Shown: positions 24,923-34,123, counted from the first letter of the stretch. The stretch is 59,147 bases of DNA from Clostridia bacterium (GCA_910575725.1 CAJTFE010000032.1:1-59147); one strand, 5' to 3'. The notes: generated by a model from the sequence alone, not told the origin. A program made the numbers and translations.

Positions 24923-26314
24923 ATGGCACAGCTTTGGGGAGGACGTTTTACAAAGGAGACCGATCAGTTGGTCTATAACTTTAATGCGTCTATTTCGTTT
25001 GATAAGAAGTTTTATAAGCAGGATATGAAAGGGAGCATGGCTCATGTGCGGATGCTGGCAAAGCAGGGGATTCTTTCGGAGGATGAAAGGGATATGATCC
25101 TAAAGGGGATTGAGGGAATCCTTGAGGATGTGGAGAGCGGGAAGCTGGATATCAGCGATGAGTATGAGGATATCCACAGCTTTGTGGAGGCGACGCTGAT
25201 TGAACGGATCGGGGATCCGGGGAAGAAGCTTCATACAGGGCGCAGCCGGAATGACCAGGTGGCTCTGGATATGAAGCTTTACACCAGGGATGAGATCTGT
25301 GAGATAGATGCTCTGGTGAGGGGGCTTCTTGAGGTGCTGCAGCGGCTGATGGAGGAGCATGTGCAGACAGTTATGCCGGGCTTTACCCATCTGCAGAAGG
25401 CTCAGCCGATTACGCTGGCCCATCACCTGGGGGCTTATTTTGAGATGTTTAAGAGGGATCGGGGGAGGCTTTCGGATATCTATGAGCGGATGAATTACTG
25501 TCCCCTTGGATCAGGGGCCCTGGCAGGGACGACGTATCCTCTGGACAGGGAGTATACGGCAGAGCTTCTTGGCTTTGCGGGGGCGACCCTGAATAGTATG
25601 GATTCGGTGGCGGATCGGGATTATCTGATTGAGCTGCTTTCGGCGTTGTCTACGATTATGATGCACCTGAGCCGGTTTTCGGAGGAGATTATTATCTGGA
25701 ATACCAATGAGTACCGGTTTGTGGAGATTGATGATGCGTATAGTACGGGAAGCAGTATTATGCCCCAAAAGAAGAATCCGGATATTGCAGAGCTTGTACG
25801 GGGAAAGACGGGCCGTGTGTACGGCGCGCTGGTTTCCCTGCTTACGACTATGAAGGGGCTGCCTCTTGCCTACAATAAGGATATGCAGGAGGATAAGGAG
25901 CTGACCTTTGATGCTATTGATACGGTGAAGGGGTGTCTGGCGCTCTTTACGGGGATGCTGGATACGCTGAAGTTCAATAAGACCCAGATGGCTGCAAGTG
26001 CGAGAAATGGATTTACCAATGCTACGGACGCAGCGGATTATCTGGTGAATCATGGAGTGCCGTTCCGGGATGCCCATGGAGTGATTGGACGCCTGGTGCT
26101 CTACTGCATTGAGCAGGGGAAGGCCATTGAGGAGCTGGATCTTGAGGAGCTTAAGAGCATCAGCCCTGTGTTTGCGGAGGATGTTTATGAGGCTGTCAGC
26201 ATGGATACCTGTGTCAATAAGCGTCTGACCCTGGGAGCGCCCGGGGAGAAGGCTATGAGAGAAGTGATCCGGAAGAACCAGGAGTGGCTTGAGAATCAGG
26301 GCTGCTTAAGATAG
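24923..26314 (+). CDS. argH: Argininosuccinate lyase
   Basis: A 463-residue enzyme that splits argininosuccinate to arginine and fumarate, the last step of arginine synthesis. Full-length family hallmarks are MAQLWGGRFTKETD, HTGRSRNDQVALDM, GFTHLQKAQPITLAHH, and the fumarase/lyase signature GSSIMPQKKNPDIAELVRGK with the catalytic serine loop. The second ATG (24923) matches the family N-terminus; an in-frame ATG two codons earlier is less likely. It stands alone here, without argG. A 17-bp bidirectional terminator follows. Confidence 0.98.
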   Translation: MAQLWGGRFTKETDQLVYNFNASISFDKKFYKQDMKGSMAHVRMLAKQGILSEDERDMILKGIEGILEDVESGKLDISDEYEDIHSFVEATLIERIGDPGKKLHTGRSRNDQVALDMKLYTRDEICEIDALVRGLLEVLQRLMEEHVQTVMPGFTHLQKAQPITLAHHLGAYFEMFKRDRGRLSDIYERMNYCPLGSGALAGTTYPLDREYTAELLGFAGATLNSMDSVADRDYLIELLSALSTIMMHLSRFSEEIIIWNTNEYRFVEIDDAYSTGSSIMPQKKNPDIAELVRGKTGRVYGALVSLLTTMKGLPLAYNKDMQEDKELTFDAIDTVKGCLALFTGMLDTLKFNKTQMAASARNGFTNATDAADYLVNHGVPFRDAHGVIGRLVLYCIEQGKAIEELDLEELKSISPVFAEDVYEAVSMDTCVNKRLTLGAPGEKAMREVIRKNQEWLENQGCLR

Positions 26315-26320
26315 ACAAAA

Positions 26321-26366
26321 AGGAGCCGCCGGGAAATACAGCATCAGCCATTTCCCGGCGGCTCCT
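26321..26366. terminator. Bidirectional terminator between argH and the convergent response regulator
   Basis: AGGAGCCGCCGGGAAAT (26321-26337) pairs perfectly with 26350-26366 over 17 bp. TTCTTT follows on the plus strand and TTTTTGTC on the minus strand. Confidence 0.92.
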
Positions 26367-26378
26367 TCTTTATGTCTC

Positions 26379-27065
26379 TTAAGAAGCTTCCTCCGTGGTA
26401 AATTTGTACCCCATCCCCCAGATGGTCTTAATCAGCTCCCCTTTTTCCCCCAGCTTGCTCCGCAGCTTTTTTACATGGGTGTCGATGGTTCGGGCATCTC
26501 CGAAATAGTCGTAGTTCCAGACGTTGTTGAGTATTTTCTCACGGGAGAGGGCGATGCCTTCATGCTCCATAAAGTAGGCGAGAAGCTCGAACTCCTTAAA
26601 GCTCAGATCCAGGGAATTGCCATCCAGGGTGACCAGATGGGCGGATTTGTTGAGCTCAATGCCGCCGGCAGCCAGAATGTCATCCACACTTCGGGTGCTG
26701 GTTCTGCGAAGGATGGCTTCTACCCGGGCGACAAGAATCTTGGGGCTGAAGGGCTTGGAGATGTACTCGTCCACGCCCAGCTCAAAGCCTTGAAGCTCGT
26801 CCCGTTCGTCGGATTTGGCTGTGAGCATGATGATGGGGACTTTGGAATATTCCCGTATCTCCCGGCAGGTCTGCCAGCCGTCCATTTTGGGCATCATCAC
26901 ATCCAGAATCACCACGGCGATTCCTTCCGTTTCAAAAAACAGATCCAGGGCTTCTGCGCCGTTTGCGGCCTCCAGTACCTCATAATTCTGCTTTACCAGA
27001 AAATCCTTCACCAGCTTGCGCATCCTGCTTTCGTCATCCACAACCAGAATTTTCAATTTATCCAT
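26379..27065 (-). CDS. OmpR-family response regulator
   Basis: A 228-residue regulator with receiver motifs VVDDES, VVILDVMMPKMDG, IIMLTAKSDE and SKPFSPK, and a winged-helix C-terminus (FGDARTIDTHVKKLRSKL, IWGMGYKFT). Its partner is almost certainly the kinase at 27229-28704, which is transcribed in the opposite direction from a shared 163-bp region. Most OmpR-type pairs are in one operon, so this divergent layout is unusual. Confidence 0.94.
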   Translation of the reverse strand: MDKLKILVVDDESRMRKLVKDFLVKQNYEVLEAANGAEALDLFFETEGIAVVILDVMMPKMDGWQTCREIREYSKVPIIMLTAKSDERDELQGFELGVDEYISKPFSPKILVARVEAILRRTSTRSVDDILAAGGIELNKSAHLVTLDGNSLDLSFKEFELLAYFMEHEGIALSREKILNNVWNYDYFGDARTIDTHVKKLRSKLGEKGELIKTIWGMGYKFTTEEAS

Positions 27066-27159
27066 AAATGAACCCTCCGCTTATTTCCGTATCTTTCTAT
27101 ACTATAACAAAGAAATATGTCTCTTTTGTGAACAGACAGAAAAATCTCCAGGCAGCAGA

Positions 27160-27195
27160 GGGACGGTTGAAATCCGTCCCGATCTGTGATATGGT
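27160..27195 (+). promoter_or_regulatory. Kinase promoter with palindrome over the -35 box
   Basis: TTGAAA (27167-27172), 17-bp spacer, TATGGT (27190-27195). The -35 lies inside a perfect inverted repeat, GGGACGG (27160-27166) and CCGTCCC (27174-27180). A protein bound there would block the promoter. The palindrome could also form a small RNA or DNA hairpin. Confidence 0.6.
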
Positions 27196-27228
27196 GCTTA
27201 AAGAAAACAATAGGGCTGAGGTAGAAGA

Positions 27229-28704
27229 ATGAAGCATTCCATTAAGCGCCAGATGGCAGCTTGTTTTATCGGCGTTATGACGATAACGCTGATCTGCTGC
27301 TGGCTTGTGAACCAGTTTTTTCTGGAGGATTATTATATCAGGAATAAACAGAGGGTGATTTTAAAAGCATACAGTGTGCTGAACAGCGGAGTGGCCCAGG
27401 GGCGTCTGGAGGAGAGCGATTTTATCACAGAGCTGGATCAAATCTGCGTCACGGACAATATTTCCCTCTTTGTCATGGACACCAGCGGCAATCCCAGACT
27501 CTACAGCAACCGGGATTACAAGACTCTCCAGAGAAAGCTTTATGCCTATATTTTTGAGATGGAGGTGCCGGAGGCGGCCCACGTTCTGGTGCAGGGGGAC
27601 GGCTATGTCATCCGTGAGAGCCGGGATATACTGACCCAGGCAGATTATCTGGAGCTGATTGGAACCCTGGATTCCGGGGAGCCTTTTATTATGCGGACGG
27701 CGGTGGAGAGCATCCGGGAGAGCGCAGAGCTTTCCAGCCGCTTCTTTGCCTACATCGGAGGGGCAGGGATTGTGGCAAGCTCCCTTCTTATCTGGTGGCT
27801 GTCCCGGCGGCTGTCCCGGCCTATGATGGAGCTGGCAGAGCTGTCAAGGCGGATGGCGGATCTGGATTTCAATGCCAAGTTTACCTCTCGCCAGAACAAT
27901 GAGATCGGTCTTTTGGGCCAGCATATGAACCGGCTTTCGGAAACTCTGGAGAAGACGATTTCCGAGTTAAAGACGGCTAATAATGAGCTGCAGAAAGACA
28001 TTGAGCATAAGATTCAGATTGACGAGATGCGCAAGGATTTTCTCTCCAATGTGTCCCATGAGCTGAAAACGCCCATTGCGCTTATCCAGGGCTATGCAGA
28101 GGGGCTGAAGGAATGCATCAACGATGATCCGGAAAGCCGGGATTTTTATTGTGAGGTGATTATGGATGAGGCGGGGAAAATGAATGCTATGGTGAAGAAC
28201 CTCCTTGCCCTCAACCAGCTGGAATTTGGCAATGACATGACTTCTATGGAGCGGTTTGACATTGTGGATCTGGTGCAGAATGTCATTAATTCTGTGGGAA
28301 TTCTGCTGGAGCAGAAGGAGATCCGCTTAAGCTTCAAGGCAGAGGGGCCCCTCTATGTGTGGGCGGACGAGTTCAAGGCAGAGCAGGTGGTGACCAATTA
28401 TATCAGCAATGCCATTAATCACTGTGAGGGCGACAGGATCATCGAGGTAAAGGTAGAGAGAAATGCAGATTCGGTACGGGTATCCGTGTTCAACACGGGA
28501 AGTCCTATCCCGGAGAGCGATCTGGATAAAATCTGGCTCAAGTTTTATAAGGTGGATAAGGCCCGGACCAGGGAATACGGAGGCAGCGGCATCGGTCTTT
28601 CCATTGTGAAGGCTGTGATGGAATCCATGAATAAGGATTATGGTGTAAGGAATTATGACAACGGCGTGGAATTCTGGTTTGAAGCCGACGGCAAGGCAAA
28701 GTGA
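27229..28704 (+). CDS. Sensor histidine kinase
   Basis: A 491-residue kinase: N-terminal helix (ACFIGVMTITLICCWLVNQFF), ~140-residue outside domain, and second helix (AYIGGAGIVASSLLIWWL). HAMP (RPMMELAELSRRMADLDF) and a coiled coil are followed by the H-box SNVSHELKTPIAL, the N-box VVTNYISNAINHC and the G-box GGSGIGLSIV. The overall build resembles VanS/PhoR-type kinases. It is divergent from its likely regulator at 26379-27065. Confidence 0.94.
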   Translation: MKHSIKRQMAACFIGVMTITLICCWLVNQFFLEDYYIRNKQRVILKAYSVLNSGVAQGRLEESDFITELDQICVTDNISLFVMDTSGNPRLYSNRDYKTLQRKLYAYIFEMEVPEAAHVLVQGDGYVIRESRDILTQADYLELIGTLDSGEPFIMRTAVESIRESAELSSRFFAYIGGAGIVASSLLIWWLSRRLSRPMMELAELSRRMADLDFNAKFTSRQNNEIGLLGQHMNRLSETLEKTISELKTANNELQKDIEHKIQIDEMRKDFLSNVSHELKTPIALIQGYAEGLKECINDDPESRDFYCEVIMDEAGKMNAMVKNLLALNQLEFGNDMTSMERFDIVDLVQNVINSVGILLEQKEIRLSFKAEGPLYVWADEFKAEQVVTNYISNAINHCEGDRIIEVKVERNADSVRVSVFNTGSPIPESDLDKIWLKFYKVDKARTREYGGSGIGLSIVKAVMESMNKDYGVRNYDNGVEFWFEADGKAK

Positions 28705-28768
28705 GTGAAAAGCAGGCTGCCGGGCACGGGATGAGCAGTAACAAAAGCAGGGAAAGGAGACAGAAGAC

Positions 28769-29038
28769 ATGGTACGCAGGCATATTTATTTTTCCGGACG
28801 GGTTCAGGGTGTGGGCTTCCGCTTCCGGGCTTCCTGGGCGGCAAAGCGTCTGGGACTGACCGGATGGGTCAGCAATCTGCCCGACGGCCGGGTGGAGATG
28901 GAGGTTCAGGGGGAGACGGGAGCGATAGAAAAGCTGTTGGAGCTTCTGAATGAGGACATGTATATCCGAATCAGCAAAACCGAGAGTATGGAGCTTCCGA
29001 TCAAAGAGAAAGAAAAGAAGTTCCGTACCCAGTATTAG
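28769..29038 (+). CDS. acyP: Acylphosphatase
   Basis: An 89-residue single-domain enzyme that hydrolyses acyl phosphates such as carbamoyl or acetyl phosphate. It has the family signatures GRVQGVGFRFR, containing the catalytic arginine, and GWVSNLPDGRVEMEVQG, containing the catalytic asparagine. The length is standard (about 90). AAAGGAG precedes the ATG. It follows the kinase by 64 bp and might be read through from it. Confidence 0.95.
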   Translation: MVRRHIYFSGRVQGVGFRFRASWAAKRLGLTGWVSNLPDGRVEMEVQGETGAIEKLLELLNEDMYIRISKTESMELPIKEKEKKFRTQY

Positions 29039-29098
29039 AAGGGGGTTCTTTCAATGGTCTGAGAAAGTGTGATACAAAGCTTAATTTTTTATGAAAAT

Positions 29099-29128
29099 TG
29101 TTCACAGCCTCTCTCAGATATGGTAAAA
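29099..29128 (+). promoter_or_regulatory. Predicted promoter of the hydrogenase operon
   Basis: TTGTTC (29099-29104), 18-bp spacer, TAAAAT (29123-29128). TATAAT at 29133-29138 is an alternative -10 but lacks a suitably spaced -35. Confidence 0.45.
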
Positions 29129-29197
29129 TTTTTATAATTGGCTGGTACATACAGCACCTGTAGGTTTTTAAAAAATCAAAAAAGTGAGGATAAAAGC

Positions 29198-30715
29198 ATG
29201 AGAGGTGTCTATACCAATGTAGTAGAAATCCGTCAGAAGATTTTCACTGAAGTTGCCCGTATGGCTTACGAGGGCGGCGACTATTCCCGGATCATCGATC
29301 TGCCCTACAAGATTATCCCCGGCGAGGTGGCAACCTACCGGGAGAGCGTATTCCTGGAGCGGGCCATTGTAGAAGAACGTCTGCGTCTGGCTATCGGTCT
29401 TCCCCTTCGGAAAATGACAGAGCACGCCCCGGTATCCCAGGGGATCGAGGAGAGCGCCATTGCCGAGAAGTACTACGATCCGCCTTTGGTAAACATCATC
29501 AAGTTTGCCTGCCACGCCTGTCCGGATAATGAGGTAAGGGTGACGGATGCCTGCCAGGGCTGCCTGGCCCATCCCTGTAAGGAGGTCTGCCCCAAGGACG
29601 CTATTTCCATTGTGGACGGCCGCTCCGTGGTAGATCAGGAAAAATGCATCAAATGCGGAAAATGTATGAAAAATTGTCCTTACAGCGCCATCATCCAGAT
29701 GCAGCGCCCCTGTGCCAAGGCCTGCGGCGTAGACGCCATCGGCACCGATGAATTCGGCCGGGCGGACATTGATTATGATAAATGCGTATCCTGCGGTATG
29801 TGCCTGGTAAACTGTCCCTTCGGAGCGATTGCCGACAAGAGCCAGATCTTCCAGGTGATTCATGCCATTAAAAGCGACGAGCCCGTCTATGTGGCTCTTG
29901 CGCCGGCCTTTGTGGGCCAGTGGGGGAAGGAGCTTCCGGCAGAGAAGGTGAAGGAAGCCTTCCGCCAGCTTGGCTTTGCCGATGTGATGGAGGTGGCCGT
30001 GGGAGCGGATCTCTGTACCATTGAGGAGGCAAGGGATTTTATAGAAGAAGTGCCGAAGAAGCAGCCCTTTATGGGAACCTCCTGCTGTCCGGCCTGGTCT
30101 GTGATGGCAAAGAAGCTGTATCCTGAGTATGCACACTGCATTTCCATGGCGCTGACTCCCATGGTGCTTACCGGACGCCTGCTGAAAAGAGAGCATCCCG
30201 GATGCAAGGTTGTCTTTGTAGGGCCCTGTGCGTCCAAGAAGCTGGAGGCAAGCCGCAGAACCATACGCAGTGATGTGGATTTTGTTCTGACCTTTGAAGA
30301 GGTCATGGGTATGTTCGAGGCAAAGGGCGTGGACTTTGAGACCATTACCCAGTCTGAGAAGCTGGCGGATGCAAGCGGCGATGGAAGAGGATTCGCAGTA
30401 ACCGGCGGCGTGGCCTCCGCTGTAGTAAACTGCATTCACGAAATGGATCCGGATCGTGAGGTAAAAGTACAGAGCGCCGAGGGACTGCGTGCCTGCCGGG
30501 AAATGCTGGATCTGGCGAAAAAGGGACAGTACGACGGTTATCTTCTGGAGGGTATGGCCTGCCCGGGCGGCTGCGTGGGAGGAGCCGGCACCTTGAAGAG
30601 CCCCACTGCATCCAAGGGCCAGGTGAAGCTGAGCATGAAAAAAGCCGGAAGCCAGAGTGTATTTTCCAGTGATTACAAGGAATACCTGGAGATGCTGGAG
30701 GAAAAGAATCAATGA
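29198..30715 (+). CDS. Monomeric [FeFe] hydrogenase, group B type
   Basis: A 505-residue iron-sulfur enzyme. Cysteine-rich ferredoxin-type motifs at about 105-133, 150-160 (CIKCGKCMKNCP) and 196-206 (CVSCGMCLVNCP) bind [4Fe-4S] clusters. The H-cluster motifs are L1 TSCCPAW (294-300), L2 GPCASKKLEA (342-351) and L3 EGMACPGGCVGGAG (451-464). The CC in L1 and GPC instead of MPC in L2 fit the poorly characterised group B enzymes of anaerobic Firmicutes. It could make or oxidise H2, or sense it. ATG 29198 was chosen for GTGAGGA upstream and because it begins the conserved N-terminus. It overlaps the next gene by 4 nt. Confidence 0.9.
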   Translation: MRGVYTNVVEIRQKIFTEVARMAYEGGDYSRIIDLPYKIIPGEVATYRESVFLERAIVEERLRLAIGLPLRKMTEHAPVSQGIEESAIAEKYYDPPLVNIIKFACHACPDNEVRVTDACQGCLAHPCKEVCPKDAISIVDGRSVVDQEKCIKCGKCMKNCPYSAIIQMQRPCAKACGVDAIGTDEFGRADIDYDKCVSCGMCLVNCPFGAIADKSQIFQVIHAIKSDEPVYVALAPAFVGQWGKELPAEKVKEAFRQLGFADVMEVAVGADLCTIEEARDFIEEVPKKQPFMGTSCCPAWSVMAKKLYPEYAHCISMALTPMVLTGRLLKREHPGCKVVFVGPCASKKLEASRRTIRSDVDFVLTFEEVMGMFEAKGVDFETITQSEKLADASGDGRGFAVTGGVASAVVNCIHEMDPDREVKVQSAEGLRACREMLDLAKKGQYDGYLLEGMACPGGCVGGAGTLKSPTASKGQVKLSMKKAGSQSVFSSDYKEYLEMLEEKNQ

Positions 30716-31257
30716 AAATAATGATTGCATCAGATATTCATGGGGCAGCGGGCTTTTGTGAGCAGATGCTTGCTGCTTATGATCGGGAGCAGGCACAGAA
30801 GCTGCTTCTGCTGGGGGATATTCTCTATCACGGCCCCCGGAACGACTTGCCAGAGGGCTATGCGCCCAAGGAGGTTCTTGCCATGCTGAATGCCAGGAAG
30901 GAAGAGCTGCTTTGCGTCAGGGGCAACTGCGATACAGAGGTGGATCAGATGGTTCTTGAATTTCCCATTCTGGCGGAATACTGCATTCTCTATGTGAATG
31001 ACAGGATGATTTTTGCCACTCACGGGCATAACTTTAACGAAAAAAATCTTCCCATGCTGAAAAAGGGGGATATCCTCCTTCACGGCCATACCCATGTGCC
31101 GGTGTGCAGGGAGACGGATCATTATGTATACTTGAATCCCGGCTCTGTGTCCATTCCCAAAGAGGGAAGCTGGCATGGATATATGATTCTGGAGGAGGGG
31201 CTGTTTACCTGGAAGGATTTGGACGGGACTGTAAAACAGGAATTTTCATTTCATTGA
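30712..31257 (+). CDS. YfcE/MJ0936-type metallophosphoesterase
   Basis: A 181-residue calcineurin-like phosphodiesterase. All metal-binding motifs are present in order: ASDIHG, LLGDILYHGP, VRGNCD, ATHGHNF and LHGHTHVP, followed by LNPGSVSIPK. Relatives hydrolyse model phosphodiesters, and their cellular substrates are unknown. It is coupled to the hydrogenase gene by an ATGA overlap, a link worth noting because the two activities have no evident connection. Confidence 0.92.
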   Translation: MKIMIASDIHGAAGFCEQMLAAYDREQAQKLLLLGDILYHGPRNDLPEGYAPKEVLAMLNARKEELLCVRGNCDTEVDQMVLEFPILAEYCILYVNDRMIFATHGHNFNEKNLPMLKKGDILLHGHTHVPVCRETDHYVYLNPGSVSIPKEGSWHGYMILEEGLFTWKDLDGTVKQEFSFH

Positions 31258-31365
31258 CGTGAATGCCGGGTTACGCAAAGCTTTTGCATTGCGGAGATGT
31301 GGATGGCAGCAGGAGGCGCCTGTGGGAACAGTAAAATTTTGCATGGATATGGTTGGTGAGGAGAT

Positions 31366-32733
31366 TTGGAACAGACAGAACGGAAAATGGAACGGCTTAT
31401 GCGGCCGTCCCGGTTTTCCAAAGTACAGATTATAGCACTAAGCTTTCTTGGAATCATTGTGGCGGGCACCCTTTTGCTGCTGCTGCCGTTTGCAACAAGA
31501 GAGGGGGAGAGCACAACGCTTCTGGACGCAGCGTTTACGGCGGTAAGCGCTACCTGTGTAACAGGGCTGATTGTGCATGATACCTTCCGGCACTGGACCC
31601 TTTTCGGACAGCTTGTGATCCTGGTGATGATACAGCTGGGGGGTCTGGGGCTTATGGCCTTCAGCGTTACCTTTTCCCTGCTTTTGCGGCGGAGAATCGG
31701 CCTGAAGGAACGGGGGATTCTCCAGGAAAGCGTCAATACCCTGCAGATCGGAGGCATTGTGAAGCTGGTGCGGCAGATGCTTCTGGGGACGCTGCTTTTC
31801 GAGGGCCTGGGAGCGCTGCTTCTTTCCATTCGCTTTATCGGGGACTTCGGAGTGGGAAAGGGCCTCTACTATGGGATCTTTCATTCCATATCCGCTTTCT
31901 GCAACGGCGGCTTTGACCTGATGGGCGTCCGGGAGGCCGGAAGCTCCATGACTTACTATGCAGGGGATCCGCTGGTGAATCTGACCTTGATCGCTCTGAT
32001 TATGATAGGCGGAACCGGCTTTCTGGTGTGGGATGATCTGCTGAAAAATAAATGGCATTTCCGCCGTTACCGCCTTCATACCAAGCTGGTATTGTCCATG
32101 TCGGCAATCCTCTTATTTGGAGGGGCCCTGCTGTTTTATCTTCTGGAGCGGGGCGGCATTCTGGCCGGGGAGCCGGTGGGAAAGCAGATCCTTTTAAGCC
32201 TGTTTCAGTCAGCTACTACCCGGACGGCAGGCTTTAATACGGCAAAGACAGAGGCACTTGGAGACAGCAGCAAGCTTTGGATGGCAATGCTGATGTTTGT
32301 GGGCGGCAATCCCGGATCTACGGCCGGAGGAATAAAGACAACCACCCTGGCAGTGCTCTTGATTTATCTGCGCTCCACCTTAAGGCGGACAAAAGGGGCG
32401 GAGATGTTCGGACGAAGGCTGGAGGAGGAAGTGGTGAAGCGGGCGGCTGCTATTCTGACCTTAAGCCTGATGCTGGATTTGTTTGGAACCCTGGCTTTGA
32501 CGGCTCTCGAGCAGCTTCCTCTGGCGGATGTGCTTTTTGAAGTGGTTTCCGCTCTTGGAACCGTAGGAATCTCGGTGGGGATCACAGGCGGCCTGTCGGC
32601 GGTCAGCAAGCTGATTCTCATGTTTTTGATGTACTGCGGCAGGATGGGAAGCTTGACTTTTGCCTTGATTTTTACGGAAAACAGGCAGACCTCGCCGGCT
32701 CAGAAGCCTACGGAACGGATTTCGGTAGGGTGA
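31366..32733 (+). CDS. ktrB: KtrB/TrkH-type potassium channel subunit
   Basis: A 455-residue membrane protein with the four-fold membrane-pore-membrane repeats of the TrkH/KtrB superfamily. Filter-like segments are SATCVTGL, SAFCNGGFDLMG, TTRTAGFNT and SALGTVGISVG, each centred on the conserved glycine, plus the gate loop FVGGNPGSTAGG. It conducts K+ (with Na+ in Ktr systems) under control of the RCK partner encoded 34 bp downstream. The start is uncertain: TTG 31366 follows AGGAG by only 2 nt, and ATG 31387 or 31399 are alternatives. Confidence 0.93.
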   Translation: MEQTERKMERLMRPSRFSKVQIIALSFLGIIVAGTLLLLLPFATREGESTTLLDAAFTAVSATCVTGLIVHDTFRHWTLFGQLVILVMIQLGGLGLMAFSVTFSLLLRRRIGLKERGILQESVNTLQIGGIVKLVRQMLLGTLLFEGLGALLLSIRFIGDFGVGKGLYYGIFHSISAFCNGGFDLMGVREAGSSMTYYAGDPLVNLTLIALIMIGGTGFLVWDDLLKNKWHFRRYRLHTKLVLSMSAILLFGGALLFYLLERGGILAGEPVGKQILLSLFQSATTRTAGFNTAKTEALGDSSKLWMAMLMFVGGNPGSTAGGIKTTTLAVLLIYLRSTLRRTKGAEMFGRRLEEEVVKRAAAILTLSLMLDLFGTLALTALEQLPLADVLFEVVSALGTVGISVGITGGLSAVSKLILMFLMYCGRMGSLTFALIFTENRQTSPAQKPTERISVG

Positions 32734-32767
32734 GAGTTGACGGAATTTTAAGGAAGAGGATTTTTGT

Positions 32768-33418
32768 ATGAAATCAATATTGATGATTGGTATGGGAAAG
32801 TTCGGCCATCTGCTCTGCATGAACATGGCAGAATTGGATAATGAAATTATGATTGTGGATGAGGAAGAGGAGCGTCTGGCAGACTTGCTGCCCATTGTCA
32901 CCAGCGCCCAGATTGGAGATTGCACCAATGTGGAGGTGCTGAAAAGTCTGGGCATCCGCAATTTTGACGTATGCTTTGTGTGCATCAGCGGAAATTTTCA
33001 GAACAGCCTTGAGATCACCAGCCTGCTGAAGGAGATGGGGGCGGCCTATGTAGTCAGCAAGGCGGAGCGGGATATCCAGGCGAAGTTTCTGCTGCGCAAC
33101 GGGGCGGACGAGGTGATTTATCCGGAACGGGATACAGCGGAGCGTGCGGCGAAGAAGTTCAGCTCGGATCATGTCTTTGATTATCTGGAGCTGACGGATG
33201 ATTGCGGTATTTATGAGATTCCGCTTTTGAAGGAGTGGCCGGGGCACAGCATCAGGGAGCTTAATTTTAGGGCAAGGTATCAGGTAAACATTCTTGGAAT
33301 CAAGACAGGAGAGGAGTTAAGCCTGCTTCCTTCGGCCGATCATATCTTTGAGAAGGATCAGCATTTGATGGTGATTGGAAAGAAGAAAGATGTTGACAAG
33401 ATCCTGCATAGAATGTAG
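32768..33418 (+). CDS. ktrA: KtrA/TrkA-type RCK regulatory subunit
   Basis: A 216-residue cytosolic protein. RCK_N has the Rossmann nucleotide motif IGMGKFG and the acidic end of strand two (IMIVDEEEE); RCK_C follows from about residue 135. It forms an octameric ring that gates KtrB in response to ATP/ADP, and in many Firmicutes also c-di-AMP at RCK_C. Operon partner of ktrB. Confidence 0.94.
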   Translation: MKSILMIGMGKFGHLLCMNMAELDNEIMIVDEEEERLADLLPIVTSAQIGDCTNVEVLKSLGIRNFDVCFVCISGNFQNSLEITSLLKEMGAAYVVSKAERDIQAKFLLRNGADEVIYPERDTAERAAKKFSSDHVFDYLELTDDCGIYEIPLLKEWPGHSIRELNFRARYQVNILGIKTGEELSLLPSADHIFEKDQHLMVIGKKKDVDKILHRM

Positions 33419-33440
33419 AGAGGAAAAAAGTCAGCAGAAA

Positions 33441-34100
33441 ATGAAACCGGGGCGTGGCAGAAGGATGAGCAGAAGAGAGTGGGAACGCAGAAAAAGGCAG
33501 CGGAGGAAAAAGATTATTTTTATCCGCATACTGGCGCTTTTTATCGTATTGCTTTTTGGGATAGGAATGGGCTTTGGCATCCATGAGATTTACCGGAAGG
33601 CCAAGAGGGAGCCGGTAGAGCCGCCGGAGATTCTGGAGGATCTGCTTACGGAGAATCCCTATTCCAGACCAGGGGAAGCGCTTCAAAAGGTGAAAAATAT
33701 TTTTGTCCACTATACGGCCAATCCCGGAACCTCGGCAGAGCAGAACCGGAGTTATTTTGAGAATCTGAAGGATACCCAGGAAACGTCGGCAAGCTCCCAT
33801 TTTATCATTGGGTATGACGGGGAGATTATACAATGCATTCCCTTAGAAGAGATTGCCTATGCGGTGAAGGGGCGGAATTATGACTCTATTTCCATTGAAT
33901 GCTGCATTCTTGCAGAGGACGGAAAGTTTACGGATGCAACCTACCAGTCCCTTCTGCACCTGACGGACTGGCTGCTGTATGAGTATGATTTATGGCCCAA
34001 GGACGTGCTGCGCCATTACGATGCGGGCGGCAAGCCCTGCCCGTTGTATTATGTGGAGCATGAGGATGCATGGGAGCAGTTTTTGGAGGATCTAAAATAG
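33441..34100 (+). CDS. Membrane-anchored N-acetylmuramoyl-L-alanine amidase (Amidase_2)
   Basis: A 219-residue protein. A strongly basic N-terminus and one helix (IFIRILALFIVLLFGIGMGFGI) form an anchor. The Amidase_2/PGRP-like zinc amidase domain shows FVHYTANPG (zinc His), SSHFIIGYDGEIIQCIP, and HYDAGGKPCP with the second zinc His and Cys. The fold cleaves the bond between muramic acid and the stem peptide. The start is uncertain: ATG 33441 or 33465, neither with a strong ribosome binding site. It lies 22 bp after ktrA. Confidence 0.85.
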   Translation: MKPGRGRRMSRREWERRKRQRRKKIIFIRILALFIVLLFGIGMGFGIHEIYRKAKREPVEPPEILEDLLTENPYSRPGEALQKVKNIFVHYTANPGTSAEQNRSYFENLKDTQETSASSHFIIGYDGEIIQCIPLEEIAYAVKGRNYDSISIECCILAEDGKFTDATYQSLLHLTDWLLYEYDLWPKDVLRHYDAGGKPCPLYYVEHEDAWEQFLEDLK

Positions 34101-34102
34101 AA

Positions 34103-34123
34103 TTTTTTTAAGATTTTTTTAAG
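34103..34123 (+). repeat. Tandem TTTTTTTAAG repeat with 11-bp period
   Basis: TTTTTTTAAG occurs at 34103-34112 and 34114-34123, followed by GTTCACATAAA. It lies just upstream of the promoter of the NlpC/P60 gene. The spacing fits a tandem binding site for an OmpR-type regulator such as the envelope regulators WalR/PhoP, but the consensus match is not exact. Confidence 0.4.

Noticed and set aside
29090..29125. Rex operator in front of the hydrogenase
   Set aside because: TTGTTCACA resembles one half-site, but no inverted partner is present at the required spacing.
29168..30796. Long minus-strand frame (542 codons) opposite the hydrogenase
   Set aside because: It is exactly antisense to a gene with complete hydrogenase motifs, has no ribosome binding site and shows no recognisable domain. 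It is a codon-bias shadow.
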